Assembly: GCF_014633365.1 (NCBI RefSeq)
Contig: NC_068343.1
Span: forward strand, 30,783,307 to 30,847,306
Length of the DNA: 64,000 nucleotides
Origin: Diospyros lotus
Taxonomy: Eukaryota; Streptophyta; Magnoliopsida; Ericales; Ebenaceae
Direction of reading: 5' to 3'
Each line of letters begins with the position of its first letter. Position 1 is the stretch's first letter. The position numbers were made by a program, and so were the translations under genes. Shown here in pieces: positions 22,361-35,400 of the stretch. A model generated the notes under the pieces. The model worked only from the letters and a program-made list of their open reading frames with translations, did not search any database and was not told the DNA's origin.

Positions 22361-24935
22361 AGTCGTTTTGCCCAGAAATAGCCAAATAGTTATTTCGACA
22401 ACCGAAACGCTATAAAAGGTTGACAACTCTAATTATGTATCAAAAATATGCCATTAGGGCTTCATGAACCTAAATTTTAAAAAAATTAGTATTTTCACTT
22501 TAGTCCCTAAACTTTCATAAAATTACAAAATATACTCGAAAATCAATTTTCATGAAATTTCACACAGTCATGATTGATCATGATCATGCATATCCTATCT
22601 TCAAACATTAAATATAATAGCTCAAATTGATTGATCAATAAAAATGTGAAACATATGCGAAAATATTGACAAAGTGATCCAAATCTCGTTAATGAGTCAT
22701 TACATTCTTTTCTTTAAAAAAAAAAAAAGAAAATCAAGGTAGCTTGACTTAGTAGCATAGTTGTTAGGAACTAACCAATCTCTCATTGCTGAGAGTCAAG
22801 CCAATTAGAATCGAATAGTAATCTAGTTAAAAGTTAAAGTTTGAAAGGAAAGTTTTTATTTTTTAAGTATTTCTTTAACGAGCTCTTATTGCTTTTCGTG
22901 GTGACAAGATTGATACCATACTAGTTAACTTGCTTGTTGTTTTTCCTAATATGCCTTTAATTGCTTTCATCTTCCTATTCATACTAACCACTAATAGATT
23001 GAGGGGAGAATGACCAATGACAAAATGTTAGAATGACAATTGAGGGGAGAATGACCTTCCAAGGCCTCTTTATGATGAGAGGTAAGGCAAGACAAAATGT
23101 TAGAATAGACCTAGCACGCCATCTTACTTAAGATTCTATAAATAGGAAGAGGTTATGTCAATTGACAGAATAATCACTATTGGAATCAATAAAGTAAGAA
23201 GGAAATAATAGAGAAGAGGTTTCGTTTAAGACTGCCCTTTGTGCTAATTGATGTGTAGTGATAAGCCTAAATAAGGATGGTTGAGGGTTGCCTGCAACCA
23301 AAAGCAATATCTTACTATGTGAATGCCCGCACTCTACGGAGCTTCATGAATTTGATAGGAAGAAAGAGGTCTAACATAAGATGGGGTAGGAACCTGCAGA
23401 AGATGAAAGAGGTTAAAGGTGCCCATTCATTCTGAGTGAATTTATCTTACCTTCAAAAGTGAAATGTGAAAGGCATAGTGGTTTTTCTTTACTTTTGATT
23501 GATGAGAAGAAGATCCTACTTAAATTAAAGACGTGATTCATCAAACAAGGGATGAGAATTGAGTAAGCAGTTGAAACCTATTATTATACAATTGCCCACG
23601 GACCTATTCCCAATTGTAGAAGCAAATGGGCAAACAGTTGGACAAATGATCGAAGAGTTGCTAATAAAAGCAACAAATATAATTCATTTTCTTAAAAAAA
23701 AAAAATGAGAAGGGAACAAAAAAGTAATTCATTGACCAACCAACAAACAGATAAAGTTTATTAAAGCTACATAAATAGACTTGAGAAGAACTAACACAAA
23801 ACCCCAAACCAAAAGTTCTTTTAAAAGGTCTTCAGGTTAAGGAAAAATTCTCAATGAATGGCATTCGCTCATAGGTTGTTAAACTGGTAAAGGTCAACCT
23901 CTATTCCTTGTTAGGAATCATGGCTAAGAGACTTGAAGTATTGTAGATATAAGAAGATCAACTATTTAATGCAGAAAGAAAATGAAGATCCTAGAAGAGC
24001 AATCAAATCAATAGATTGACTTCCTTTAGAGCAAGTAGAAGTTCAATCCTTGGTTTTTTTACTACCTATGAAAGGAATCGGTCCAATCTCGGGTTCATAG
24101 CTCTTAGAAGCGACTACTCGCTTTCTTTTCCATAAGTTGGTTTATGGAACTCCTAACTCATTTGCCCTAAGCCCTATGTTCCTGTGATTCTTTCCCAGTT
24201 CATGCCAAGGAAATAATTCTTCCTCTTAACATTAGAAGGGATTCTTGAGGAACTTCAGTTGAGATTCCACAAGACTAGCTTATGCTCTACCATATAAAGA
24301 AAAGAAATTCCACCCCGGTTAATCAAGAGCGAATAGCGAAGAGTAATAGCATACTTGACTTTCCCCTCCCCTTTTATTAGGATTGACACCCTGGCAAGTC
24401 CATCTTTCTAGGTTTGATAGGCTCGATGGGTTTAAGCATGATCGATAGGGAGAGAGAGCTTAGGGTAGTGAGACTAAAAAGAGAGGCCGGTAAGGTCATC
24501 TTATAGATAGAAATGGAGTAGGGAGTTGCAATAGGTGTTGGGGTTAGTCTTCAATCTACCTTAGTTGAGCTTTAACTCGTAGCATAGGAAGGAGCAGGCA
24601 GTCTTGGTAGAGAATCGATTGGAGCTCTAATTTATCATCATAGCTTTCGAGACTAGAATTCTTTCTCTTTGCCTTTGGTTTCGATTTAACTTTATGAAGA
24701 AGGTCCTTTTAGAGATTCATCTTTGAGCACCTTTGTTTCTGCACTTTCTTTAGTTGAGGGTTCCAAACCTCATTGGATGAGACGAGAATCCGCATTGGAT
24801 CAATTGCTAATCGACGAGGGCAGAGGAAAAAAGACGAGAGAGCAAGCCCCAGGAGGCTGGTTCGCAGCTACCATGCCCGTAAGAACCACTTATAAGACAC
24901 GCAGCATGGCCCGCACCCTAGGTAAATATTTTTAA
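22361..24935. other. Unassigned, less AT-rich sequence without a convincing gene
   Basis: No LTR structure, domain or splice-consistent coding region was recognised. From about 23700 the base composition rises and the style changes (runs such as CTTTCCCCTCCCC near 24359). The longest ORF (24723-24935, 70 residues) has no recognisable motif. One possibility is an old insertion of organellar, especially mitochondrial, DNA. This is only an impression from composition. Confidence 0.3.
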
Positions 24936-25073
24936 TGGGTAGAGTAACACCCATGTACCCACTAGAATTAATGGGTCATACCCATTTGCCCACATACTCA
25001 ATTTTCACCTATTTAGTATGCTTAAATGGGTACAGTTAAAGAGGTTAACCCGACCCAAATTGTCATCCCTGGG
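24920..25073. mobile_element. Possible hAT-type MITE remnant
   Basis: The right end, read on the minus strand, is CAGGGATGACAATTTGGGTC, the kind of terminus seen in many short hAT-derived plant elements. The interior carries repeated ATGGGT/ACCCAT words in both orientations. The left end is not clearly paired and no TSD could be set. Confidence 0.35.
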
Positions 25074-25559
25074 AATGGTAATGAGCAGAGCAAAAATCAT
25101 TTACAAAAAATAAATGGGAGGAATTGAATCTGTCCTTGGCTTGTCTGCATGCCACCTACAATTGTATATAATAATAGTATATAATTAAAATTGAAAATGC
25201 TGTTTGTACACTAGTTGTGCTTCCACAATGTAATCTATTATTCCGTTGTTGTGTACAATCAAGTGCACTAATTAACTTCAAAAAACACAAACATTTAAAG
25301 CAATTAGATCTTGAATTTAGTTTTAGTCAAGCCAGCTGCTATGTTTAACAGCCCCCAAGAGCTGGTTGATGGAAGCCAACAACTGAACTCTGCTAACTTC
25401 ATTAACATACAACAATGGTTATGGTTGGTTGAACAATCACCAACCGAATAATCCTCTATTAAATAAATGCTAACGATTACCTTCCAATTTAATTTTACAT
25501 TACCTATTTTAGGCAACCTAATGGAAAGAGATCATCATCTAAAATAAGGATCAGCTTTA

Positions 25560-28500
25560 TTAGTTGCTCTTCTTACTCCTCATAGTAATAGCCTCTTTGA
25601 GTTTCCTCCCAAGTGCACATGCCAGAGGGGGAGGAACAGCATTCCCAATCTGCCTGTGCTTGTGTAAAATGTTACCAGCAAACTGGTAGCTGTCTGGGAA
25701 ACCCTGCATTTTTTACCATTACCAAATCAACAACCAATAAACATCATTAATTCCCTAAGGTGGAAGATTGCCTTCACAATCAGATTAAAATAAGCAAGGT
25801 AATAATGATTACCAAGATGACAGAAATTTGAAGACTTCAAAATGTATTTCGTTTTCCAGATTATTTACTTAGCCTTCACTTCATAGTTCTTTTAATCCAA
25901 TTCCAAAGTAAAGAAGGAAATTTTGTAACCCAATTCAAAACACAGATGAATTGAGATTTCTCTACAAGTAATCCTCGTTATCTTATTCTTTTCTTATTGT
26001 GAAATTAAGTGTAATAGAGTTTTGTGTTAAGGATTTTTCCAGTGTAAACCTATTTTACAGGGTGAATTTTTTATGCTCACACAAGTCCATTGCCAAACAA
26101 AGTTAAATCCATGTGTCTAATTCTTTGATCATGTACGAGTACAAAATTTATTTTCTATTCAGACTTCCTATCAAGTAATTTCAGAGCCCAAAGAATCAGT
26201 GATTCCAATTCAAAGCACAGGGGAATGTTGGGTTTTCTTCCACGAAACTGTGGAGGAGGAAGCCAAGCCAACCCATTCCGCAAACAAGAGGCCAAACCGA
26301 CCTGGCAACAGCAACCAACCCACCAGTCTGATTGTCGTCATTATCAGAAGGTGACTGACCGTCCGACCAAGAACGGCACCAGCGACCCCCAATTGAGAAA
26401 ACCCTTTTGACCCAAAGTGTTGATCTGATCTGATTGTTGAATCGCAGAGCCTCGCCAAAGAACATCACCCAGCACTGCTGGCTTAGCTCATCCCATTGTC
26501 ATCCACTCACCAGCCTCTATCACCTCTCCATCCCCGTCTTAACCGGAGAGCAGAGACAGAAATCAGTTGCCCACCCTTTAATTTTATGAAGTTAAGCCTC
26601 CGTCACAATCATCCTTTGGTCCAAGCCGTGAAGGAGATGCACTACCAACCCTTTCGTCGTCACATTCTGGAGTGGATGTTCATAGTCATGCCAGTTGGCT
26701 TCCTCAGTGGGTACAGCCGCAAGGGACAACCCCATTTTTCTTTTGGTGACTTGAGATGCCTAGAATTTCTCTTCTGAGTGACAATCCTCTTTCCAGCCAG
26801 ACACCCAACCAATTCTCGGTTGTTAAAAAAAATAAATTTAAATAGGTGAGTCTAGATGCATGACTAGGAATGTGAAGTGAAGAGTCATCTCGATTAGATG
26901 TATGTTAACAGTGGGATGTGAGTATTTTAATTTTTGGTTAAATTAAAATAATTTAACTAAATTAATAATTTTGACCAATTCAATTTGATTCAAATTGCAA
27001 GTGAGTTGATTTTTAAATTTGATAATTTTCATTGTTTTGGTTCAATTGGATCTTTGTATTTAAAAAATTAAAATAATTAAACCAATTGAAATGTCAAAAA
27101 TATTATTTTTGCACTTAGTTATTTTGATTTTTAGGTTTTTTTGGTTTTTTTAATTTTTTTAGTTTTTTTATGGATTTGGTTTTTTTTATTTTTTTATTTA
27201 TTCAATTTTAAAATATATTCAATTAGATAGTTCATTTTTGAACTAAACTCAATCTACTCGATTTAAACAATTCTATCAATCTGAACCTAAATGTTCATCT
27301 CTCTACAAGGTTGTGCGTTGGGAGTGAAGTGGATCAATCATTGAATTGCCAAAACATATTCCTTGCTCTCCTTGTGATTCCTTGAGGCTTCCATATCTTC
27401 CAACATCCGCTATAAGAGCTTATCACATAAAGCAAGTTTGATTTGAGTTGACATCGGAACCATGGTTGTCTAAGGAGAAGGATCATTATTGGGGCGGGTG
27501 AAGAAAATTTTCTATTTTCCAAGTTTGTAGATAAGAAAACCTGTTGACAGCGCTTGCTGCATGTGTAACATCTCCAGGTTGGTAACAAAAGAAAACCTGT
27601 CAAGAAGGTGCAAGTTAACACACAGACTCCACATAAGTGAGGAGGTCTTCTGTGAGTGACACTTGAGTGTCTGCAACAGGCAACTATTTTGCAAAGATAG
27701 AAATTAAAGCGCCTGTGGTTTTAATGATCCTTTAAAGATGGTGCTCGAGGAGTTACTCAATTGAAGTTAAACCAAGTAAAGTCTGTTGCACCAAAGTTAG
27801 AGAGCAGAAGGCACGCAGACATCTAGGGAAAGATGGAGTAACAAGGGGCTACAGACAGATAGGGAACAGATGAGCTTTCTACAACTTGTTAGAACACCAA
27901 GGACGGAGGCACATGGATGTTAAAGAGTATGGTGAATGAGAAACCACTCAGAGTCATTATGGTTAGACCACCTTGGAAGAAGGTGAAATCACTGGATTAA
28001 ATGCAAGCCTGGAATGATGCTACAAAGCTTTAAAAATATAATAATTAAATAAATTAAAATAGAAAATCCTACTTTTTGAAGTTAAAGCTAAAAAAGTAAC
28101 ATAATATTATAATCCAACAAATTGAAAACTCATTAAAATAAAAGGTATAAAATTCTCAATAAACTTTTCTAATTTTTCTAAAAATATTGCAATAGTATAA
28201 TGAAAAAAAAATCATTTTATATGTAAATTTTACATATATTATTGATGTGTATATAGACCAAGATCTAGTTAAATAGACTCAAAAGAAAACCTAGAAGGAA
28301 ATGCTAAGGAAAGCCTAGGGAAAAGCCTAAGGACAAGACATGGGACAAAGAGATCCACCTAATGAATAAGTATCGGTCCAATCACAAATCCAAAAAAAGC
28401 CAGGCCAAAAGCTAAAAATAAAACATAAGGAACAAAACAATGAATAAAGCCATAAAGACTCCCACGAGACATTCTCAAAACAAAGAAACGCAAACATATA

Positions 28501-31500
28501 AGAATGCTTATCACAAACTCCTCCAGCTCAATTATAAATAAACGAACGCTCATTTCAAAAAAAGTAAGTCACTTCTTCCCATTCAAAAGCTCTACTATCT
28601 CTTCTGACTACAAAAATCTAACCTAAATATCAGTGTTTGCTTAGAGAATACCCAAAACTCTCTAATCATTTTTTTTCTTGGAAAGTTATAACCACTTAAA
28701 GATAAATCCCTTAATATGAATTTTATTGTTGTATTCAGACAACAATTATCTTATTTATATAAATGATAATCTAATTATATTCCTTAATTAATGATCAGTA
28801 CATAATATCTTTTAACTTTATTGTGACTCCATAATTTCTTAAATAACATTTGTTATCATCTTGACTCAAATTTTTAAAGGGATGATTACATATAATATTA
28901 TTTTTTCTCTTAAAACACTTATCTATCATATTAAAAATTATTTTGATCATAGGAAAAAAAAACAGTTTGATTATAACATAAAAACTACCAATATAAAAAA
29001 AGTAAGTTATAATAGAGTTTATGTGAGAAGTAAACTTCACATGAAATTGATTAAGTTTTCAAAAAAGAATATTTATAGTTTAATGAATTTTCTTCATGGT
29101 TTAGTGAACATTTTCCATTACTTTCATCTTTCTTGCCTCTTTCTTTTCCATCATTTCTTTTTTTCTTCTTCTATCAATTTCAAATCCTCAAACATATATA
29201 CTAAGGTAATGTTTGTTAAAATGAACAAGATAAACTTATATTAAAATATTTTTTGAATCAAGATATAAAATGGTCAAGATAAAATTGAAAAGTATTTCAA
29301 GATTTCTATTAAACTATTTCACAATATGCTACAGTACTGTGGCTTTGCCTGTGATTTCATGTTTGATAAAAGTTTGTGAGAAGTCTATAAATACCCCGCT
29401 AAGTGGTCATGTGTTGTAGCATGGAATGGATCAATTTTTGAATACAACATATTCCTCCCTCCTTGTAATTTCCTTGAGGTTTCCATATTTTCCAACATTT
29501 GGGATCAGAGCTTATCATATAATCACTCGCAAACATGATTAAAGTGAGCAAAAGCTTCTCTGCCATCTTTTCCAATAGTGGTATCAGACCCCATCATACT
29601 TCCACCATTGGTTTGCCTCTGTCAGATTCAATAACCCATTATGGATTCCAAAAACAACTGCAAACTAGTAACCTAACTCACCAAAGCCTCTAACTCGATT
29701 CAATTCGGTAACTTTGACCCAACCTGGTTTGACAGCTTGACCCCCCTAGTTGACCAAGCTTTGACCCAATTTCCTGTCTACTTGTCTTATCTACTACAAA
29801 GATAAAGTATGTATGGCAACTAGAGACTGTTAAGGAAGCTATATGATTTAAAGGTTTGGATAATGATTTCAGTATAGACAATCAGATTCCTAAGGATCAC
29901 ATATATCAGACACGCTGACCAAGTCCTTCATTTTAAATGCATTCAAGCATTATTGATTAAATTATATATGTTTGTGTAACATTTAAAATAGTGCCCTCCT
30001 TCCAACATATTGGAGAGGAGATTTTGTTTGTTTTAATATGTTTATGGAAATCAAACCAAGGTTTAAGAATTGCTGAGATTTCCATGAAATCATATTCCTT
30101 CAACTCAATCCGAAAGAGTTGTAAAATAGAGCAAGGAGAATTTCATATATTTCTGTGTAAAGAGAGAATACATTTATACAAGTTTTGATTTCCTAAACTT
30201 AGCCAATCCAGATCCTACAATCAAGCTTCTTGATTGATGTTTGATATCTTACAACTACAACTACAGCTTTATATTAATTTACATATTTAATCTTTCCATA
30301 TTTACAACAAGAGTAGAGATAAAAAATTTATAATTCAATCAAAACTCAAATGACTTAAGAATTTTAATTACTTCTTTCTGTATTAGTACCTTATTATGTA
30401 ATTTTCAGTGGTGACCATTATAGAATTGTTCACATGGTGGATTTTCTTGTCCTCTTTCTCTTGTGGATGTACACTATGCTGAACCAAGCTAAATCTCTCT
30501 AATTCTTTGATCTTCTGGTAAGTTATAATTTTTTTTTTTTTTTTTCTGTTTTGATTTATAAGTAACTAGCTTTCAAGCATCCTATTATCTTAACCTTCAA
30601 ATTTTAGTTGCTACTTTATATTAGGCATAACAGACAGCTATGTCAAAACATAATGCACGCAGGTATAGAGAATATATACAGGAAATGAAAGTGCACTCGG
30701 CGATAGCTTAGTTTTTAGCGTAGGATAGGATCCCGATACTTTTGCCTCATTAAGTTTGTCCGCTTAGGTCACAGATTCCTAATTGACCTTCCCTGAGAGG
30801 ACCCCGAAATTTGAAATTCTAAAAAATAGTTGCTTATTAACAAATTGGCAAAATTATAGTAGTAAGTTAATCCTGTAGAAACTGAAACTGACGTACTTTA
30901 AAAAAAAAAAGAAGAAAAAAGAACTGAAACTGAAGAACTTACTTGAGAACGAGCACATTCACGGACAGTAACAATCCGATCCTGCAAGGGGTGAAAGCAC
31001 ATTCCCACCTTACCCATTGGCTGAGGGTCCGTGATGGAAGTTGGAAAGTTGCCCTCCCAATCCAATCGTCCAAATAGTCCCTTCCACTGGTTGTGCCTCT
31101 TAGCCGTATTTGGCAGGCACCAAGGTATCAGATCAACTACTTGCCCAGTTGACAGTTTAACCTGCAGTTTCAGTGAAAGAAAGACACGATGGTTCGGATT
31201 TCTGCTCCAGGAATGGATGGACCCCCAGCTGGTAAAAGTTAAGTTGATGATACCTTTTCATCTGGAAGGTCATGCCAATCAGCACCGGGACGCTTAGGAA
31301 TTCTCTGACACCGAATGAGATTGAGCTCATTCATTTCTTTTGTGATATGATCAGACAAGACCATTGCATTGCCGCGAATTTTCTTTTGGAACCACGAGAC
31401 AGGGGCACATTCGTACTGGTCATGGAAATGATATAACAACGTAAAACATGCAAGAGAAGGAAATGCCGATTAAATCTGTCAGAGGCTTTGTCGGACAAAG

Positions 31501-32396
31501 ATTAATTATTAGTCTTGCTGCTTTATGAATGAATATACAAGTTCTATATATATATATATATATATATGTACCTCCAGATTTGTCTTAGATGCTCCATTTG
31601 CAACCGCTGGGAGATCTCCAATGGTATCTCTAACAGTAATTGAACGGAATGGGGCTCCTGCAGCAGTACTTCGCACAGCAGCATACTGAACATTTTCCGA
31701 CAATGTTATTTTCAACTCTGGAACAGCAAAGACATGCATTGGCTCTGGCCATTCTGGCAGAAACTCTTCTGGAGATGCTGCCCAAATAAACGCTCGCTTC
31801 CTAGACTGAGAAATTCCAAATGCTCCCGCCTCAAGGATGCCAAACCTCACCTAATTAATTACAAGTAGTTAATATATTTATATATATATATATATACAAA
31901 CTCAGAACTGTCTTGTAGCATTATCCACCTGGTAACCCATCTCCAGAAGCGAAGCTACAGTTAGACGAAACGTCTGTCCTTTATTGAAGGAGACAAAGTT
32001 TCTCACATTCTCAAGAAGGAAAAACTTTGGCCGAAAATAATCGGCAAAGGATAAGAATGCCAAAATCATCTCGCACTGGACTTTACTCCAGGTGCTTTGG
32101 TTAAACCTGTTCATTCCCGAGAAACCCTGCAAGAGGAACAGGCTACTGAATAACCATTATAACAGTGAAACTATCAAGGTGCTAAGTCCTGCACATGAAT
32201 GGAGATCCTCAGCCTAGCAAACCTGACAAGGAGGGCCTCCGTTGATAAAATCCACTTGTCCTGGCAAGGGCAAATTATCAAGCTCCTTCTCAGCAAGCGA
32301 TGCAGCTAACTCAGCAGCCTCAGGGGTAGAAATACAGTCATCCACCTCGCCACACTTCTCCATTATAGCCCTGAAATATAAAAGATTATCATCACA

Positions 32397-32440
<44 letters not shown>

Positions 32441-35400
32441 GGGGGGGGGGGGGGGGGGGGGGGGGTTCTGACAAATAAAAGATGATCCACCTTAAAATCA
32501 CGTTGCAGTTGTTGGTGAAAACTAACGACTCTGGATGATTGAGTTTAAATGCATCTCCTGCAGCCTCTTCATACTCAATTGCCCATTTGGTAACTGAGGC
32601 ACCTACATAATCCAGACCAGCGTTTGGCTAGATTTCAAGTCCTGCTGGTGAATATGACAAAGTAATTATAGGTTTGATAGAAATAAGCACATACCAGACT
32701 GCTGCAGTCCCTCTGACAAGCCCCCACAACCAGCAAAAATGTCTAGAGTTGCTAAGCAGTTATCCTGAGACAGTTCCTTCTGCCTCACAGTTTCTAGATC
32801 ATCTTCCCCTTCTTTACACTTTCCCTTTTTCTTCCTAGAAGTGGCATCATCATGAATGTTCCCTGTTGAGTACTTTAACTTGATGTCAGATGGCAACTGT
32901 TCACAAATGAGATTGAAGAAGATCAGAATACAATATGAGAAGGCTTTCAATAAAAAATCATTGCAAAAGGAACCCTGTAATCAACTAATAAAGTTAGTTA
33001 AATAAGTTAATGGGGATAAACTATCAGAAATCCAGTATGTGACACCTGCTTGAGAGACCCCCTTGAAGGATTATAGAAATATTCACAAAAGAAAATATGT
33101 TCAATAAGTGCAGGGACATCTGATGGAAGATCACTCTTCTTTCTAACTTCACATTTCCCTTCTATTGTCTCAGCAGGCAAAACCGTTGTTTCTTCACTAT
33201 AATATACCTGATAAACCAAATAATGAAACTATTAAAATAATAATTGCTGACAGAACTGTCAAGAAGAAGTGCATAATATAAGAAATGCAGAAGTACGATA
33301 ATCATATTAAGTCAACTTAAGGTCAAGTGATCAGTTGCAAGATGTATATAGAGGGTCGTCTTCGATATAGCTCCTACCTCTCTAATATCAGAACAGTATG
33401 CTTTCTCAGCTGAGATGTCCTCTGGTCTGAAAAACCTCCTGACCTTAACCTCAGTATATCTTGCATCAGCTTGTTTAACTGTTTTAGGAACAAGAATTTG
33501 AAGCAACTGACACACAACATAAGCATTCAAACCCACATTTCTCCCACCCTTGAAAGTATCACTCTCCACTCTTTCTGCAGTAAAGTGATGGGGGCTTATG
33601 TAGACAAAATCATGAATGGCATACTCAATTCCCTTATAGAATAAACTGATCTTGGATGAATTGACTTTAAAACTTTCCTTCTCACTCTGATCTTTTCTTA
33701 ATTTGCAGGAGTTGCAGACCCCAGAACCAAGACCCATGGTACCGAGGGGAAGACTAAAGAAAGCACCTCTCTCAGGCCAATATAAGCTTTTACAGTAATA
33801 TTCAATTTCCAATCCCTTCCTCTTTCTCTCTTCAGCTCTTGCTCTATCAATTTTATCAGCATTGGCATTGTCTTTCCGGTGCTGATGTCCCCAAGGAATT
33901 GATCGTATATCCAGAACCACCTTTTGTTTGACATCAACCAATTCGAAGTCCATGCACTCATTTGTCAAAAATAGCTCTCTCTCATTGGCTGCATTTCCAA
34001 GGACAGTGCAGAATCCTCGTTGCATCATTCTTCCATGAAACATTTTGCTTTGATCCAATGTTTCAAACATGTACTCTACAAGACAAATGGAAGAACGGCA
34101 ATATTCCTCAGCTTCTAACAAGACAGCATCCCCAACGACAATTACCTCACCACGAACATCTGCTTGACGATATAGAACTTCACCCAAAGATGTTTTGCCT
34201 ACTGACTCTCCTTCCCATCTAATTTCCTCTCTCCTTGAACTTGATTTAATTTGCCTTGATACTGAACTAGGAGTCAGGGTTGCCTTTGATGCCACTAATA
34301 ATGTTGCCTCCTCAGCATCATCCCCTTCACTTTCATCTTGCTCTTCAACTTCCTCTTCATCATTCACTTGAGAGTTAATTCCCTCTTTTGAATCCTCTGG
34401 TGAGTAATTTGAGTAGTACTCACCCCAGATTCTGTTGATTAATTTTGTTGTCGTTGCCTGCATAGCCTTCCTCTTAGACATGATGGGTGCCATTGCTGCT
34501 CTGGGATTTAGGTTGAGTTCACCCCTCTGCACAACCTTCTTCTTCTTCACTATCCATTTAGTGTGGTGCCTCTCTTCCATTTTTTGGGCCAAACCAACAA
34601 CAAATGCACACCTTTTAATCTTCTCATCTGGAAATTCTGCAAATTGTTGCAGTATTATCTGTCCATGAACAACAACATACCTCTCTACAAGTACTGGATT
34701 GGATGATATGTAAGCAGGATGATTCCTTTCAAACTCAGAGATTCTTTTGATGATATCTGCAAAAGAAAGACGTGATACTCGGCTCTGTTCTTTCAGCAAA
34801 GTAATTATGCTTATTGCAAGTTTTGCCGTTTTTAGAACTGGTTCATACCAAGGAGCATACTGCTTTGATGGCTTTCCCAGCCTATACCTGTCAAATGGAA
34901 AAAAATGGCATGATCAATTCATGCCATATTATAAAAGCAACAGCTAATAATAATAATAAAAAGAAGAAAAAAATCATGCCATATTATAGAGCAAACTTCA
35001 GATCTGGCTAAAATGTTATACCACTAGTGCATGATTCATGAGCAGCAGAGTTACTATTAATGGTTATTGCGTTATTCACTACAAGGCCAAATAAATCTAC
35101 AACATAGCAGTACTTTTCTCTAGGTCACTTCCAGTCCAGTAGCAAGAATCCTCTTGGAAGGATGTCAAGCCAAAAGACCACCAATTTAAACTACTTCTAA
35201 AACATCTTTGAAACTTATAAATAACCTCTCAACAGTCCAAGGCTAAAAAGTACATGCATTATTACTCTCTCTCTCTCTCTCTCTGAATTATCAGACATTA
35301 CCATGAAGTTTGCAAAACAATAGAAGCATGAGTGGTGGAAAGGTAAGGCAGGGATCTCCCTGCCCTAAACTCCAAATGAATATTTTCTAGATACTATTTT

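Larger units (their letters stand above)
25704..30942 (-). other. Giant last intron of MET1 (5.2 kb), filled with repeat remnants
   Basis: The donor after ...ECARSQ (GTAAGT at 30942) and the acceptor before GFPDSY (TGCAG, ending at 25704) are good consensus sites and phase 0. All other introns downstream of exon 3 are short (88-316 bp). The intron contains AT-rich DNA, two diverged LTR/primer-binding-site junctions and a GC-richer island at 26196-26780. No gene with recognisable domains lies inside it. Confidence 0.85.

Noticed and set aside
26196..26777. A nested gene in the MET1 last intron
   Set aside because: ORFs are short, open on both strands, lack domains and show no splice-consistent extension.
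33962..34947. Several plus-strand ORFs of 60-90 codons
   Set aside because: They lie opposite MET1 exon 3, which has clear BAH/RFTS homology on the minus strand; the plus-strand frames are shadows.
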